Shown here in pieces: positions 6,055-13,511 of a DNA stretch of 13,962 bases. This DNA comes from Euryarchaeota archaeon UBA202. GTDB taxonomy: Archaea; Thermoplasmatota; E2; UBA202. How positions within the stretch are numbered: the first letter of the stretch is position 1; each line of letters begins with the position of its first letter. Location: the NCBI GenBank assembly GCA_002502685.1, contig DAQA01000026.1, forward strand, positions 757 to 14,718, written 5' to 3'. A model generated the notes under the pieces. The model was not told the DNA's origin. It did no database searches and worked only from the letters and a program-made list of their open reading frames with translations. Position numbers and translations under genes: made by a program.

Positions 6055-8376
6055 TCATCCCATAATGGTCCATAGGGTGTTTTTCCAGGCATTCACAAGC
6101 TTACTTTTAGGGAGATCTATTACTTTATCCATGTTTTCATTATCATAAATAGTCAGTCGTTCACCACCAACATTACCAATTTTTTGGAGGGTAATCCCAG
6201 TCATTATTTTTTCAAAATCCTGGGTTTCCTCTTTATCTACCTCCACAATCCATCGGCTATTCGATTCAGAAAATAGTTTCATATCCGATCGTAGATCACC
6301 AAGTGAATACAGACATACCACTGCTCCTTTTCCCCCAATAACCATTTCTGACAAACATATACCCATCCCCCCATGTGACACATCATGGCATGCTTGAATA
6401 ATACCCTTGTCCATGCACTGTTTGATACGCTGTCCACTCTCCCATAGAATATGGGGTTCAGAACGAGGGACGCTACCCGCGTTTATATTTAATGCGTGAT
6501 AATATTCTGATCCCCCCATCTCTTTTTTGGTGCGGCCAATAACATATATCGGGTTTTCCGTCTCCTTGAATTCTACTGTTACAGCGTTTCGAACATCAGA
6601 TATGAGGCCGATGCCTAAAAGAGTGGGTGTCGGAGGAACTGGTCCTTTTGATGTCTCATTATATAAACTGACATTCCCTGAGATAAAGGGTAATTTTAAC
6701 TCCCGGGCCATATATCCAATCCCTCGGCATGCTTCATGCAGTTCTCCCAGCCGGTCGGGTTTTTCAGGATTACCAAAGTTTAGGCAATCAGCCAACGAAT
6801 CGGGCCATGATCCCACGGAAATAAGATTTCTATAGACCTCGTCGACTGCAGAACACGCCCCCCAATATGGGTTACGGGAGGTAAAATAGGGGTTTACATC
6901 TGTGGCCAGGGCGATTCCTTTATATGAATCATGCAATGGCTTGATAATTGTGGCATCGCCATGTGTCTGTTGGGATATCTTGCCTTGTAAAGGCTTAATG
7001 ATTGTATTGCCTCTGACCTCATGGTCATACTCTCGTACAACCCATTCCCGGGATGAAATATTAGGTGATGCAAGAAGCATCAACAACATATTGTCTAGAT
7101 TAGGCATCTCAAAATCGTGTTCAGTTTCCCGTATCTGGGGAAGGGAATAGGGTCTCTCATATACTGGTCCTCCGGTCTGAAAGTCAAGATCCATTTCCAC
7201 GATAACCCTTTTTTGGTGCCACACCCGAATTATCGGCTCTTTAATTACTTCTCCCACGGGAATAGCCGTCACATCCCACTGGCGAAAAACCTCCAGTACT
7301 TTCTCGACATTACGGGGATGTGCCACCAGCATCATTCTTTCTTGTGACTCGGATACCCAAATTTCCCATGGTGCCATTCCTTTTTCTTTTAGGGGAATCT
7401 TGTCTAAAAGAATTTCAGCCCCTAAACCTGCATCATAGGCAAGCTCTCCACAGACACAGGATAAGCCCCCGCCGCCAAAATCCTTTAGTCCCTCAAGCAA
7501 TCCTTTTTGGTTACATTCCAAACAGGCATGAATCAGGGGTTCCTTGGTGATAGGGTCACCGAGTTGTACCGCGGAACGTGATGTTTCCTCTGATTTTTCA
7601 TGGAGTTCCGCGGAAGCAAAAGTGACACCGTGGATACCATCCCTTCCCGTTTTACCCCCGGCATATATATACACATTTCCAATGTCTCGCACCCGGCTGT
7701 GAAGTATCTTGTTTTTTTTGACAATCCCTATGCATCCCACATTTACCAGACAGTTACCAAGATATCCCTCATGAAAAAATACCATTCCTGCAACTGTGGG
7801 TATCCCGATACGGTTCCCGTAATCCCGGATACCTTCCACCACGCCCTTGAATATATACCGGGGATGCTTTACCCCCCGGGCTAATCTGTCAATGGGATAA
7901 TCTAGATTCCCAAAAAAGAGGGGATCAACAAAAGCGAGAGGTTGAGCCCCCATACACACCACATCACGGACTATTCCCCCTATCCCCGTGGCGGCTCCAC
8001 CATAGGGTTCAATGGCGGAAGGATGATTATGTGACTCAAGGGCAGCAACATAGTAATGATCCTTATCAAAGTCGATTATTCCTGCATCTTCCCGGGCAAC
8101 AATCTTTTGATCCTCAATATTGTAGATATACTTTTTTAATATTGGCTTGGATGACTTATAACAACAATGTTCCGACCATGCCTGCCCTAGGGCTTGCAAT
8201 TCAATATCTGTGGGTTCCCGATTTTTCTGTTGAAAATATGACTGGATTTGTTTCATTTCATCCCGGCTAAGTGCCAATCCCATATCCTGGCTGATTTTTT
8301 CTAAATCCCGTGTTGAAGCAGTGGAAATAGCAACCCGGTACACGGAGTGTTCCTTTTTCAATAATTTTTTATTCAT
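6055..8376 (-). CDS. purL: Phosphoribosylformylglycinamidine synthase, PurL subunit
   Basis: A 773-residue PurL of the small type that works with separate PurS and PurQ subunits. It catalyses the ATP-dependent amidation of FGAR to FGAM, step four of de novo purine synthesis, in the cytoplasm. Landmarks: QAWSEHCCYKSSKP (65-78) with catalytic H70; ESHNHPSAIEPYGGAATG (114-131) with the second active-site His region; GGKTGRDGIHG (240-250); DFGGGGLSC (299-307); SESQERM (342-348) and VSHGGMG near the C-terminus. The length fits archaeal and Bacillus-type PurL (about 720-770). The ATG at 8376 is four bases after the purS stop and has no strong SD, so translation is probably coupled to purS. The glutaminase subunit PurQ is not in this window and must be encoded elsewhere, or ammonia is used directly. 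Confidence 0.97.
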   Translation of the reverse strand: MNKKLLKKEHSVYRVAISTASTRDLEKISQDMGLALSRDEMKQIQSYFQQKNREPTDIELQALGQAWSEHCCYKSSKPILKKYIYNIEDQKIVAREDAGIIDFDKDHYYVAALESHNHPSAIEPYGGAATGIGGIVRDVVCMGAQPLAFVDPLFFGNLDYPIDRLARGVKHPRYIFKGVVEGIRDYGNRIGIPTVAGMVFFHEGYLGNCLVNVGCIGIVKKNKILHSRVRDIGNVYIYAGGKTGRDGIHGVTFASAELHEKSEETSRSAVQLGDPITKEPLIHACLECNQKGLLEGLKDFGGGGLSCVCGELAYDAGLGAEILLDKIPLKEKGMAPWEIWVSESQERMMLVAHPRNVEKVLEVFRQWDVTAIPVGEVIKEPIIRVWHQKRVIVEMDLDFQTGGPVYERPYSLPQIRETEHDFEMPNLDNMLLMLLASPNISSREWVVREYDHEVRGNTIIKPLQGKISQQTHGDATIIKPLHDSYKGIALATDVNPYFTSRNPYWGACSAVDEVYRNLISVGSWPDSLADCLNFGNPEKPDRLGELHEACRGIGYMARELKLPFISGNVSLYNETSKGPVPPTPTLLGIGLISDVRNAVTVEFKETENPIYVIGRTKKEMGGSEYYHALNINAGSVPRSEPHILWESGQRIKQCMDKGIIQACHDVSHGGMGICLSEMVIGGKGAVVCLYSLGDLRSDMKLFSESNSRWIVEVDKEETQDFEKIMTGITLQKIGNVGGERLTIYDNENMDKVIDLPKSKLVNAWKNTLWTIMG

Positions 8377-8380
8377 CTGG

Positions 8381-8626
8381 TTACCCTAAAATGGTAATGG
8401 AATAATCATGTATCACGGGATTGGTTAATAGACGTTGACACATCTCCTCTATCTTTTTTTCTGCCTTAGGTTTTTCAGAAAGATCTATCTCCAATTCGGT
8501 TACTCGTGCAACTCTTACTTTTTTAACCTCGTGGTATCCTAAAAGATGGAGTGCCTTTAAGATATTGTTTCCCTCGGGGTCACTCACTCCTTTTTTTAAT
8601 TCAACTTTAACTTCTGCCTTTAACAT
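8381..8626 (-). CDS. purS: PurS subunit of FGAM synthase
   Basis: An 81-residue PurS, the small dimeric subunit that bridges PurL and PurQ in the FGAM synthase complex and helps channel ammonia. The family pattern is complete: VKVELKKGVSDPEGNNILKAL (LK-G--DP-G) at 7-27, LGYHEVKKVRVARVTELEIDL (29-49), and MCQRLLTNPVIHDYSITI (62-79) with the LL-NPVI-DY signature. It stands first in a two-gene unit with purL, which begins four bases after its stop. Upstream, AGGT lies just before the ATG as a modest SD. A T-rich TATA-like element (TTTTTTTATCTA, about 8692-8703) lies 65-75 bp upstream. Confidence 0.95.
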   Translation of the reverse strand: MLKAEVKVELKKGVSDPEGNNILKALHLLGYHEVKKVRVARVTELEIDLSEKPKAEKKIEEMCQRLLTNPVIHDYSITILG

Positions 8627-8737
8627 TAAGACCTGAAATAGATATCCTTTGATTAATCTTCCCTTTTTTTGGCAATCCTGCCTAAATTGTTAGATAAAAA
8701 AAGGTGTATCCCCTGATGTTTTTTTTATTATTTTTTG

Positions 8738-9235
8738 TTATGGTAGGCTATCCCGTTGATGGCATTCCGGGCATTCATATTCAAGTGGTCTTTTATCCCA
8801 ATCAAGAATCTCAAATATATTTCCACAATGGCTACACGAGATAATGTGTTTTTTAGCAGATACTTTTTTTCCTTTCAACACTCCCTTTGATTTACAATTG
8901 GGGCAACTAATCTCCAGGGGTCTTTCACCGGCATCCTGAAATGAAAAAATGGTCTTACAGTTACTGCACACAACCTGGTTTTTTTTCCCTTCCACAAGCT
9001 TAAAACCCTCTTTTTTTAGTGATTGCCTGGCGGGAATAAGGTAAAAAAAACAGAATATACTAATAATACAGAGATACAAAACTATACCAATTGCTGCCCA
9101 TTCCACAAGGGAAAAAATAAAATCGGTATCCTTCAATAGATACCCTCCTTCATGAAAACTTACAGCAAGTATCCATAAAAAATAGAGAATGGCAATAGTA
9201 ACCAGTACTAATCCTATTTTTTTTCCATTTCTCAT
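8738..9235 (-). CDS. Two-span membrane protein with tandem zinc ribbons
   Basis: A 165-residue protein with an N-terminal membrane span (about 7-25), a second span (about 45-68), and a cytoplasmic tail of two zinc ribbons. Ribbon one: C90-x2-C93 and C111-x2-C114. Ribbon two: C134-x2-C137 and C155-x2-C158. The ribbons are a clear internal duplication: both have an aromatic after CxxC, an acidic D, then RPLE and CPxC, with almost the same spacing, joined by a Lys-rich linker (115-131). Basic K/R residues before span one and after span two put both ends inside. I do not recognise a named family. Zinc binding is predicted; a role as membrane-tethered nucleic-acid or protein binder is inference. 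A TATA box 23-32 bp from the ATG at 9235, with no SD, indicates a leaderless message. It reads divergently from the MBL-fold gene. Confidence 0.85.
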   Translation of the reverse strand: MRNGKKIGLVLVTIAILYFLWILAVSFHEGGYLLKDTDFIFSLVEWAAIGIVLYLCIISIFCFFYLIPARQSLKKEGFKLVEGKKNQVVCSNCKTIFSFQDAGERPLEISCPNCKSKGVLKGKKVSAKKHIISCSHCGNIFEILDWDKRPLEYECPECHQRDSLP

Positions 9236-9257
9236 ACTGCATATTAATAAATGGGCC

Positions 9258-9267
9258 TATATAAAAA
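9258..9267 (-). promoter_or_regulatory. TATA box of the zinc-ribbon membrane protein gene
   Basis: TTTTTATATA on the minus strand, centred 27 bp before the ATG at 9235. The predicted start coincides with the start codon, so the message is probably leaderless; no SD is present. Read on the plus strand it is TATATAAAAA, so it could in principle also fire the other way. Confidence 0.65.
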
Positions 9268-9380
9268 TTTAGTGTTTTCTCTCCCTACACCCTTTTTTTA
9301 TGCCATGAACATGCACTCTTCTTTCTTTCAGGCATATACACCACCAGGGATCTATAATTATGTGGGAAAATGATAACATT

Positions 9381-9393
9381 TTATTAATATATT
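9381..9393 (+). promoter_or_regulatory. TATA box of the MBL-fold gene
   Basis: TTATTAATATATT, centred 27 bp before the ATG at 9414. It lies inside the frame that would be coding if the upstream ATG at 9360 were used, and so favours the later, leaderless start. Confidence 0.55.
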
Positions 9394-9413
9394 CTAATAC
9401 CTCCTATGCAACT

Positions 9414-10058
9414 ATGAATGTGTATGAGATCCCGGGAATAGGCATTGATTCAAATATCTATATCCTACTAGAAGGGGAACAGGCGTTCATAGTGGATGCG
9501 GGCATGAGTGCTCATCAATACTATATCAAGGATAATATCCAGCGACATGTTGATCTTGATGCTGTCGCCTGTATTATTATAACCCATGAACATTTTGATC
9601 ACACCGGAGGGATTGATATTCTCACCGAAATATGTCCCAATGCACAGGTATGCATGCACAGAAAATGCATGTATGCCCTACAAAGAAAAATGGCAGGGAC
9701 ATCTACAGCAATGGGAAGACAAATGCCCACGGTTCATCGGATACTAAAAGATGGTGATATTATTGAATTGGGGTCGTCACAGCTAGAAGTTATATCTACC
9801 CCGGGGCATTCATTTGGGAGTATGTGTTTATATGACAAAAAAACAGAAACATTAATCTCTGGAGATACTGTTTTTTCCAATGGGGGGTTTGGAAGAACTG
9901 ATTTAGAGGGAGGAGATCTCACGGACTTGGTGAAGTCCTTAAAAAAGTTGATGAAACTAAAAATCAAGAATATCTATCCGGGGCATGGCCCATCTATCAT
10001 TGGAGAAGGTAATCATCACCTCACTTTGGCTTACCGCAATGCTCTCTCCATTCTCTAG
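9414..10058 (+). CDS. Metallo-beta-lactamase-fold hydrolase, glyoxalase II-like
   Basis: A 214-residue MBL-fold enzyme with every metal ligand: T57-H58-E-H60-F-D62-H63, H132 in STPGHSFGS, D151 in SGDTVF and H191 in YPGHGP. FGRTDLEGGD (159-168) after the second Asp resembles glyoxalase II and persulfide dioxygenase-type members, which cleave thioesters or related substrates with a two-metal site. The exact substrate cannot be assigned. The frame is open from an ATG at 9360, 18 codons earlier, but I choose 9414: family similarity begins at MNVYEIPGIGIDSNIYIL, the extra 18 residues look like AT-rich leader, there is no SD before either ATG, and a TATA box sits 27 bp before 9414, giving a leaderless message. 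Convergent with the next gene, seven bases apart. Cytoplasmic. Confidence 0.92.
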   Translation: MNVYEIPGIGIDSNIYILLEGEQAFIVDAGMSAHQYYIKDNIQRHVDLDAVACIIITHEHFDHTGGIDILTEICPNAQVCMHRKCMYALQRKMAGTSTAMGRQMPTVHRILKDGDIIELGSSQLEVISTPGHSFGSMCLYDKKTETLISGDTVFSNGGFGRTDLEGGDLTDLVKSLKKLMKLKIKNIYPGHGPSIIGEGNHHLTLAYRNALSIL

Positions 10059-10065
10059 TTTATGT

Positions 10066-10707
10066 TTATATCCTGAGTTTACCCAAGGATTTTTTTAAAA
10101 AACTATCCTTATCTTTTTGTTCTTTTTTCTCAGGTTTTTTCTCCTGAACTATTGGCTTGTATGACTGAATATTATCTAGGGCATGCTCCACATCATAAAT
10201 TTTACTTACTGAATAATAATCAGTTTCAACCTGTCCATTATCCTTATAGGTAACCTTTACCACATATCCTCCTGCGGTTTCATAGATAATTTCTCTATCA
10301 ATAATATTTCCCTTTATTAACTCAGGGGCCAATTCCTCAGTTTTTTGGATGCTTTCCCTAGGTATCTCCTTTTTTTCAACCTTTTTTTCCTGTGTATTCT
10401 GGATCTGCAATTTATCTTTATCAATAAGTTTACGGATTTCATCCAAGTTTTCCGTTGCGGTTTTTTCCCATGTTTTTTCTTGTAGTTCCCCCCGATAGCT
10501 CCCCGTTATCTTTTTTTCCATATCTAGCTTTTCATCCTTGGAGAGACCATATTCTGAAACCATCATTTGTCCTTGAGTATCCTGGTAATCCTTTGTTGTC
10601 ACTGTTTCAGAATATTCCCCTTGATCCCCTGTTTTTTCGGTTAATGGGCTTTCCACTGTTTTATCTTTTTTCCTCCATTTTGATTTTAGGAGACGGAATC
10701 GAACCAT
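10066..10707 (-). CDS. Charged protein of unknown function
   Basis: A 213-residue protein, not recognised. It is very rich in Lys, Glu, Asp, Gln and Thr, with no membrane span, no signal peptide and no Cys. The N-terminus (1-16) is strongly basic (R3, R5, K8, K10, R12-K14). Residues 20-130 look disordered or coiled. A compact region (about 131-184) alternates hydrophobic beta-strands (DREIIYETAGG, YVVKVTYKDNGQVETDYYSV) with a final helix and is the likely folded domain. A second Lys/Glu-rich tail (187-205) precedes the C-terminus. I start at the ATG of 10707 because GAGGAG (10715-10720) is seven to eight bases upstream; a TTG at 10725 would add six residues but overlaps that SD. The architecture suggests a flexible nucleic-acid- or membrane-surface-associated protein (inference only). 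Confidence 0.72.
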   Translation of the reverse strand: MVRFRLLKSKWRKKDKTVESPLTEKTGDQGEYSETVTTKDYQDTQGQMMVSEYGLSKDEKLDMEKKITGSYRGELQEKTWEKTATENLDEIRKLIDKDKLQIQNTQEKKVEKKEIPRESIQKTEELAPELIKGNIIDREIIYETAGGYVVKVTYKDNGQVETDYYSVSKIYDVEHALDNIQSYKPIVQEKKPEKKEQKDKDSFLKKSLGKLRI

Positions 10708-10714
10708 ATTTACA

Positions 10715-10720
10715 CTCCTC
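10715..10720 (-). promoter_or_regulatory. Shine-Dalgarno deciding the start at 10707
   Basis: GAGGAG on the minus strand, seven bases before the ATG at 10707. It would be coding if the TTG at 10725 were the start, so it favours the shorter protein. AATATAATT (about 10725-10733) just upstream is AT-rich but too close to be the TATA box of a message with this leader. Confidence 0.65.
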
Positions 10721-10805
10721 TTCAATTATATTTCTACTATAATAATTCTTCTATTATTCTTCTGTGGAAACTTCGTTTTTATTTGTTCATCACTCTACCG
10801 TTCTA

Positions 10806-11399
10806 TTACTGGATGTGACTAATTTTATCTATGCATTTCTTTGTGAGTTCCTCAATGCTTAAACTGGCGTCCAGTATAATGAATCTCTTGTCATTTTTAG
10901 CCAGTGCTACATAATTTTTTTGTACCCGTTCTAGAAAATCTTTTTTTTCAAATGTACTCCGTTTTCTCTTAATCCTTTGTAAAGCTTTTTGTGGTTCTAT
11001 GATAAAGAGGAAAGTTATGTCTGGTTCTAGATAAAACAAGTGATGAATTGTTTGTAGCCATTCCAATGGATTTTTCATATATGGGGATAATTGTGCAGTT
11101 TGATAGGCAAAAGTGGAATCCATATATCGGTCACAGAGAACAACACTTTTTTTTTCTAGCCATTTCCGGATTTGAATAACATGTTCGCTTCTATCCGCCA
11201 TAAACGTTAGGGCAATAGTTAAGGGATTACAGTTCTCCTCAATTGCTTTTGCGATCATTGAACCCCTCCAGGTATCAGTTGGTTCGCGTGTTAAAATAAT
11301 ATCTCTGTTTTTCTTCTGTAACCTTATATAAACCTCTTGTGAAATTGTTGTTTTACCCGAACCATCAATTCCTTCAAAAGTAATAAATTGTCCTGTCAT
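10806..11399 (-). CDS. tmk: Thymidylate kinase
   Basis: A 197-residue dTMP kinase that phosphorylates dTMP to dTDP with ATP in the cytoplasm, on the path to dTTP. Landmarks: P-loop FEGIDGSGKTT (8-18) with K16-T17; LTREPTDTWRGSMIA, the conserved REP motif with R38 that contacts the substrate phosphate; FMADRSEHV (the A-D-R-xx-H segment); and CDRYMDSTFAYQ, the DRY-x-x-S-x-x-AYQ signature of thymidylate kinases. The lid (about 143-160, KRKRSTFEKKDFLERV) is basic and carries an R-x-R/K pattern. The length matches the family (about 190-215). The ATG at 11399 has no strong SD. The preceding small membrane-protein gene ends 51 bp upstream on the same strand. Confidence 0.95.
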   Translation of the reverse strand: MTGQFITFEGIDGSGKTTISQEVYIRLQKKNRDIILTREPTDTWRGSMIAKAIEENCNPLTIALTFMADRSEHVIQIRKWLEKKSVVLCDRYMDSTFAYQTAQLSPYMKNPLEWLQTIHHLFYLEPDITFLFIIEPQKALQRIKRKRSTFEKKDFLERVQKNYVALAKNDKRFIILDASLSIEELTKKCIDKISHIQ

Positions 11400-11450
11400 T
11401 TTCTAGTGCTTACCCGGTATACAACATATGTGTGTCCCCATTCTTTTTTT

Positions 11451-11663
11451 TTAAGTAAGTGCAATGGTAAAAATCAAGCCAAGGCCAAACCACAATATTG
11501 CACCCACATACAAAACAGTGTTTTGTATATTAGCTAGGATGCTCACAATTATTATCACCCATGGGATAATGAGTGCAATCAAGGGAAATATGAATTGTCG
11601 TAAACGCATGGAGGAGTGTATTGCATTTATAGATAAAAAATTTTGGTTATATTTTTTCACCAC
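11451..11663 (-). CDS. Small membrane protein, start uncertain
   Basis: A frame of 70 residues with two hydrophobic spans separated by a short NIQNT turn: about 25-44 (IFPLIALIIPWVIIIVSILA) and about 50-69. That periodicity, with basic MRLRQ ahead of the first span, is protein-like and argues for a real gene. The long form must use GTG (two in a row at 11663 and 11660) with weak SD. An ATG at 11609 (giving 52 residues, MRLRQFIF...) keeps both spans and has a TATA-like TTATCTATAAA about 24 bp upstream, so a leaderless short form is likely. It lies between the ABC permease and tmk, same strand, 70 bp after the permease. Function unknown; an accessory subunit of the exporter is only a guess. Confidence 0.55.
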   Translation of the reverse strand: MVKKYNQNFLSINAIHSSMRLRQFIFPLIALIIPWVIIIVSILANIQNTVLYVGAILWFGLGLIFTIALT

Positions 11664-11733
11664 ATCGCCAGGAAAAATAATACGAGAGCATTAAGTACTC
11701 GATTTTTTTTTTGGGTTGTCACCTTCCCTGTTT

Positions 11734-12567
11734 TTATAGATCTTTTCTTTGGAAAAGGATATAGGCTACTATAAGTGGTATTAGTATCCATAAAATTAGG
11801 ACAGTTGCAATTATGGGTGTCGTATAAAATGTGGGGAGAACACCTGGCATCTCTGTGGAAATGGAAGCAATATTTAAGGAGACAAGTAGTTGAAATGACG
11901 ATATCGGGTTTATCATACTGATAATATAATACCATGTGGGTGCCGTCCAGTCTTCATTTGAGAGAGTGTCAATTCCATAGTTTGCAATTACTATCCCCAC
12001 CAGGATAACCCCCCATATCATGGCAAATAAGAACCATAAAAATATGGATCCACCGAGTGCTGTGGATCGTTTATTGCATACTGTGGAAAAGAGCATGGCT
12101 AGGGAAATATAGACGAGTCCCAAGAGAATGGCAGATGCGATGAAAATGAGATATTCACCCCATTGGATGCCACTCACATTGAGGGCGATAATGAGGCCAG
12201 CTCCCCCAAACCCAATGAGTATTGATAATGCTAACACGGATCCTAAACCAATAAATTTTCCCGCTATCACCTCTCCCCGTTCAACTGGATATGAAAGCAA
12301 AAGGGAAAGTGACCCTTTTTCTTTTTCTCCTACAATGCTTGCATACCCCAGCATGAGTGCAATAATGGGGATCAGCCACTGGACCAGAAACATCATGCCG
12401 CTAATGGTGGCGGTAAGATCCGTCCATCCTTCACTTCCCAAAACCCCAAAATAGGAAATCACAAGGGTTAAGATTAAAAAAATGATGGTGATGGCAATAA
12501 TCCATTTATTTCGATAGTTATCAAGAAATTCTTTTTTTGCTATGGCATAGATTGATTTTCCAGTCAT
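11734..12567 (-). CDS. ABC-2 type exporter, permease subunit
   Basis: A 277-residue membrane subunit of an ABC-2/NosY-type exporter (COG1277). Six predicted spans at about 22-41, 58-77, 106-129, 138-161, 172-195 and 250-271, with a large external loop between the fifth and sixth (196-249). The cytoplasmic loop after the second span, VGEKEKGSLSLLLSYPVERGEVIAGK (79-104), is the hallmark coupling segment of the family. The N-terminal MTGKSIYAIAKKEFLDNYRNKW is the usual amphipathic lead-in. The start is one base after the stop of the ATPase gene, and GAGGAG lies four bases before the ATG at the end of the ATPase gene, so the two are translated from one message. The substrate is unknown; NosFY-like relatives export lipids, peptides or drugs. 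Confidence 0.93.
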   Translation of the reverse strand: MTGKSIYAIAKKEFLDNYRNKWIIAITIIFLILTLVISYFGVLGSEGWTDLTATISGMMFLVQWLIPIIALMLGYASIVGEKEKGSLSLLLSYPVERGEVIAGKFIGLGSVLALSILIGFGGAGLIIALNVSGIQWGEYLIFIASAILLGLVYISLAMLFSTVCNKRSTALGGSIFLWFLFAMIWGVILVGIVIANYGIDTLSNEDWTAPTWYYIISMINPISSFQLLVSLNIASISTEMPGVLPTFYTTPIIATVLILWILIPLIVAYILFQRKDL

Positions 12568-12568
12568 C

Positions 12569-13474
12569 TTACTCCTCAGTATATTTAAGAAACACTTCCT
12601 CCAGAGATGGCTCCACCGTGGTAAAATTAGTTATACCCACTTCTTTGTCCTCGAGAGCAGTTATGATTTGGGCTTTTACAGTGTGGTCACATTGTACCTC
12701 CAAGATATTATCCTTTATTTTTGCGTCACGTACCCCCTTGATTTTCTTTATATAAGAAATTATGTTTTTAGGTGCTTTTTGTAATTCAATCTGTATCTTT
12801 GGTTGTAGATCAAGTTTTTTACTTAATTTGTCCACTGTATCCAAAGCCATCAAGGCTCCATGGTGAAGGATACCCACTCGATGACTGACTTCCTGTACCT
12901 CGCTTAATATATGGGATGATAAAAAAATCGTGGTACCTTCCTTGTTTAATTCACGTATTTTCTTTCTAATTTCCCATGCCCCCCGGGGATCAAGACCTGA
13001 TGTAGGCTCATCAAGGATAAGGACCGGTGGCTTTCCAATTATTGCCTGGGCGATACCCAAGCGTTGCACCATCCCCTTGGAATACCCCCCTACCTTGCGG
13101 GTGGCATGGTCACCTAATCCTAGTTCATTTAGTAATTCTTGACTTTCCTGTTTATTTGCTCCCTGTAATTCAGCATAAAAACTCAGGGTTTGAAGAGCTG
13201 TTAAATTATCATAAAAAGAGACAACCTCGGGGAGATAACCCACATATTTCCGGGCAACTTTTCCCTTCTCCTGGACATTATGATTCATAATGAAGGTCTT
13301 GCCCCTGGTGGGAACAATGATCCCCAGGAGAGCCTTGATGATTGTTGTTTTACCTGCCCCATTCGGCCCTAGTAAAGAAAAAATCTCTCCTTTTTTCACC
13401 TGTAAAGATAGATCTTTTACAGCAAGGACATCGCCATACTGTTTTGTCAGCTCCCGGGTTTCAATGACATTCAT
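12569..13474 (-). CDS. ABC-2 type exporter, ATP-binding subunit
   Basis: A 301-residue ATPase of the CcmA/NosF type (COG1131) that powers the permease downstream. Landmarks: A-loop Y13; Walker A GPNGAGKT (36-43); Q-loop region VGYLPEVVSFYDN (78-90), with Glu where other ABC proteins have Gln, usual in this family; signature YSKGMVQR (131-138); Walker B VLILDEPTSGLD (151-162) with catalytic E156; and H-loop His188 in LSSHILSEV. Residues about 215-301 are the family's C-terminal accessory domain, ending LEEVFLKY. I start at the ATG of 13474, where GAGGGAG lies just upstream and homology begins (MNVIETRELTKQYG); a TTG five codons earlier is less likely. TTTATATC at 13496-13504, 26 bp upstream, is a promoter candidate. 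It precedes the permease by one base. Confidence 0.95.
   Translation of the reverse strand: MNVIETRELTKQYGDVLAVKDLSLQVKKGEIFSLLGPNGAGKTTIIKALLGIIVPTRGKTFIMNHNVQEKGKVARKYVGYLPEVVSFYDNLTALQTLSFYAELQGANKQESQELLNELGLGDHATRKVGGYSKGMVQRLGIAQAIIGKPPVLILDEPTSGLDPRGAWEIRKKIRELNKEGTTIFLSSHILSEVQEVSHRVGILHHGALMALDTVDKLSKKLDLQPKIQIELQKAPKNIISYIKKIKGVRDAKIKDNILEVQCDHTVKAQIITALEDKEVGITNFTTVEPSLEEVFLKYTEE
12572..12577 (-). promoter_or_regulatory. Shine-Dalgarno of the permease gene, inside ATPase 3' end
   Basis: GAGGAG covers the last two sense codons of the ATPase gene, just ahead of its stop, four bases before the permease ATG at 12567. This shows the pair is one operon with coupled translation. Confidence 0.75.
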
Positions 13475-13495
13475 TGCTCCCTCAAACAAAAAAAT

Positions 13496-13504
13496 AGATA
13501 TAAA
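13496..13504 (-). promoter_or_regulatory. TATA-box candidate before the ABC operon
   Basis: TTTATATCT-type element on the minus strand (within CATATTTATATCTA) in the gap between the HTH/zinc-ribbon gene and the ATPase gene, centred 26 bp before the ATG at 13474. It would start the message at or next to the start codon. If used, the exporter can be expressed apart from the upstream gene. Confidence 0.5.
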
Positions 13505-13511
13505 TATGTTG

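Noticed and set aside
6527..8270. Several plus-strand open frames opposite purL
   Set aside because: purL is certain on the minus strand over this whole stretch; the opposite frames carry no domain, SD or promoter signal and are explained by its codon use.
10745..10763. Two copies of ATTCTTCT close together
   Set aside because: A short AT-rich direct repeat of eight bases in an intergenic stretch is easily due to chance and does not extend further.
11664..11733. CGAG...CTCG pairing followed by a T9 run between the permease and the small membrane-protein gene
   Set aside because: Only four base pairs with an 11-base loop, and the T run follows on the plus strand, the wrong strand for the minus-strand genes here.
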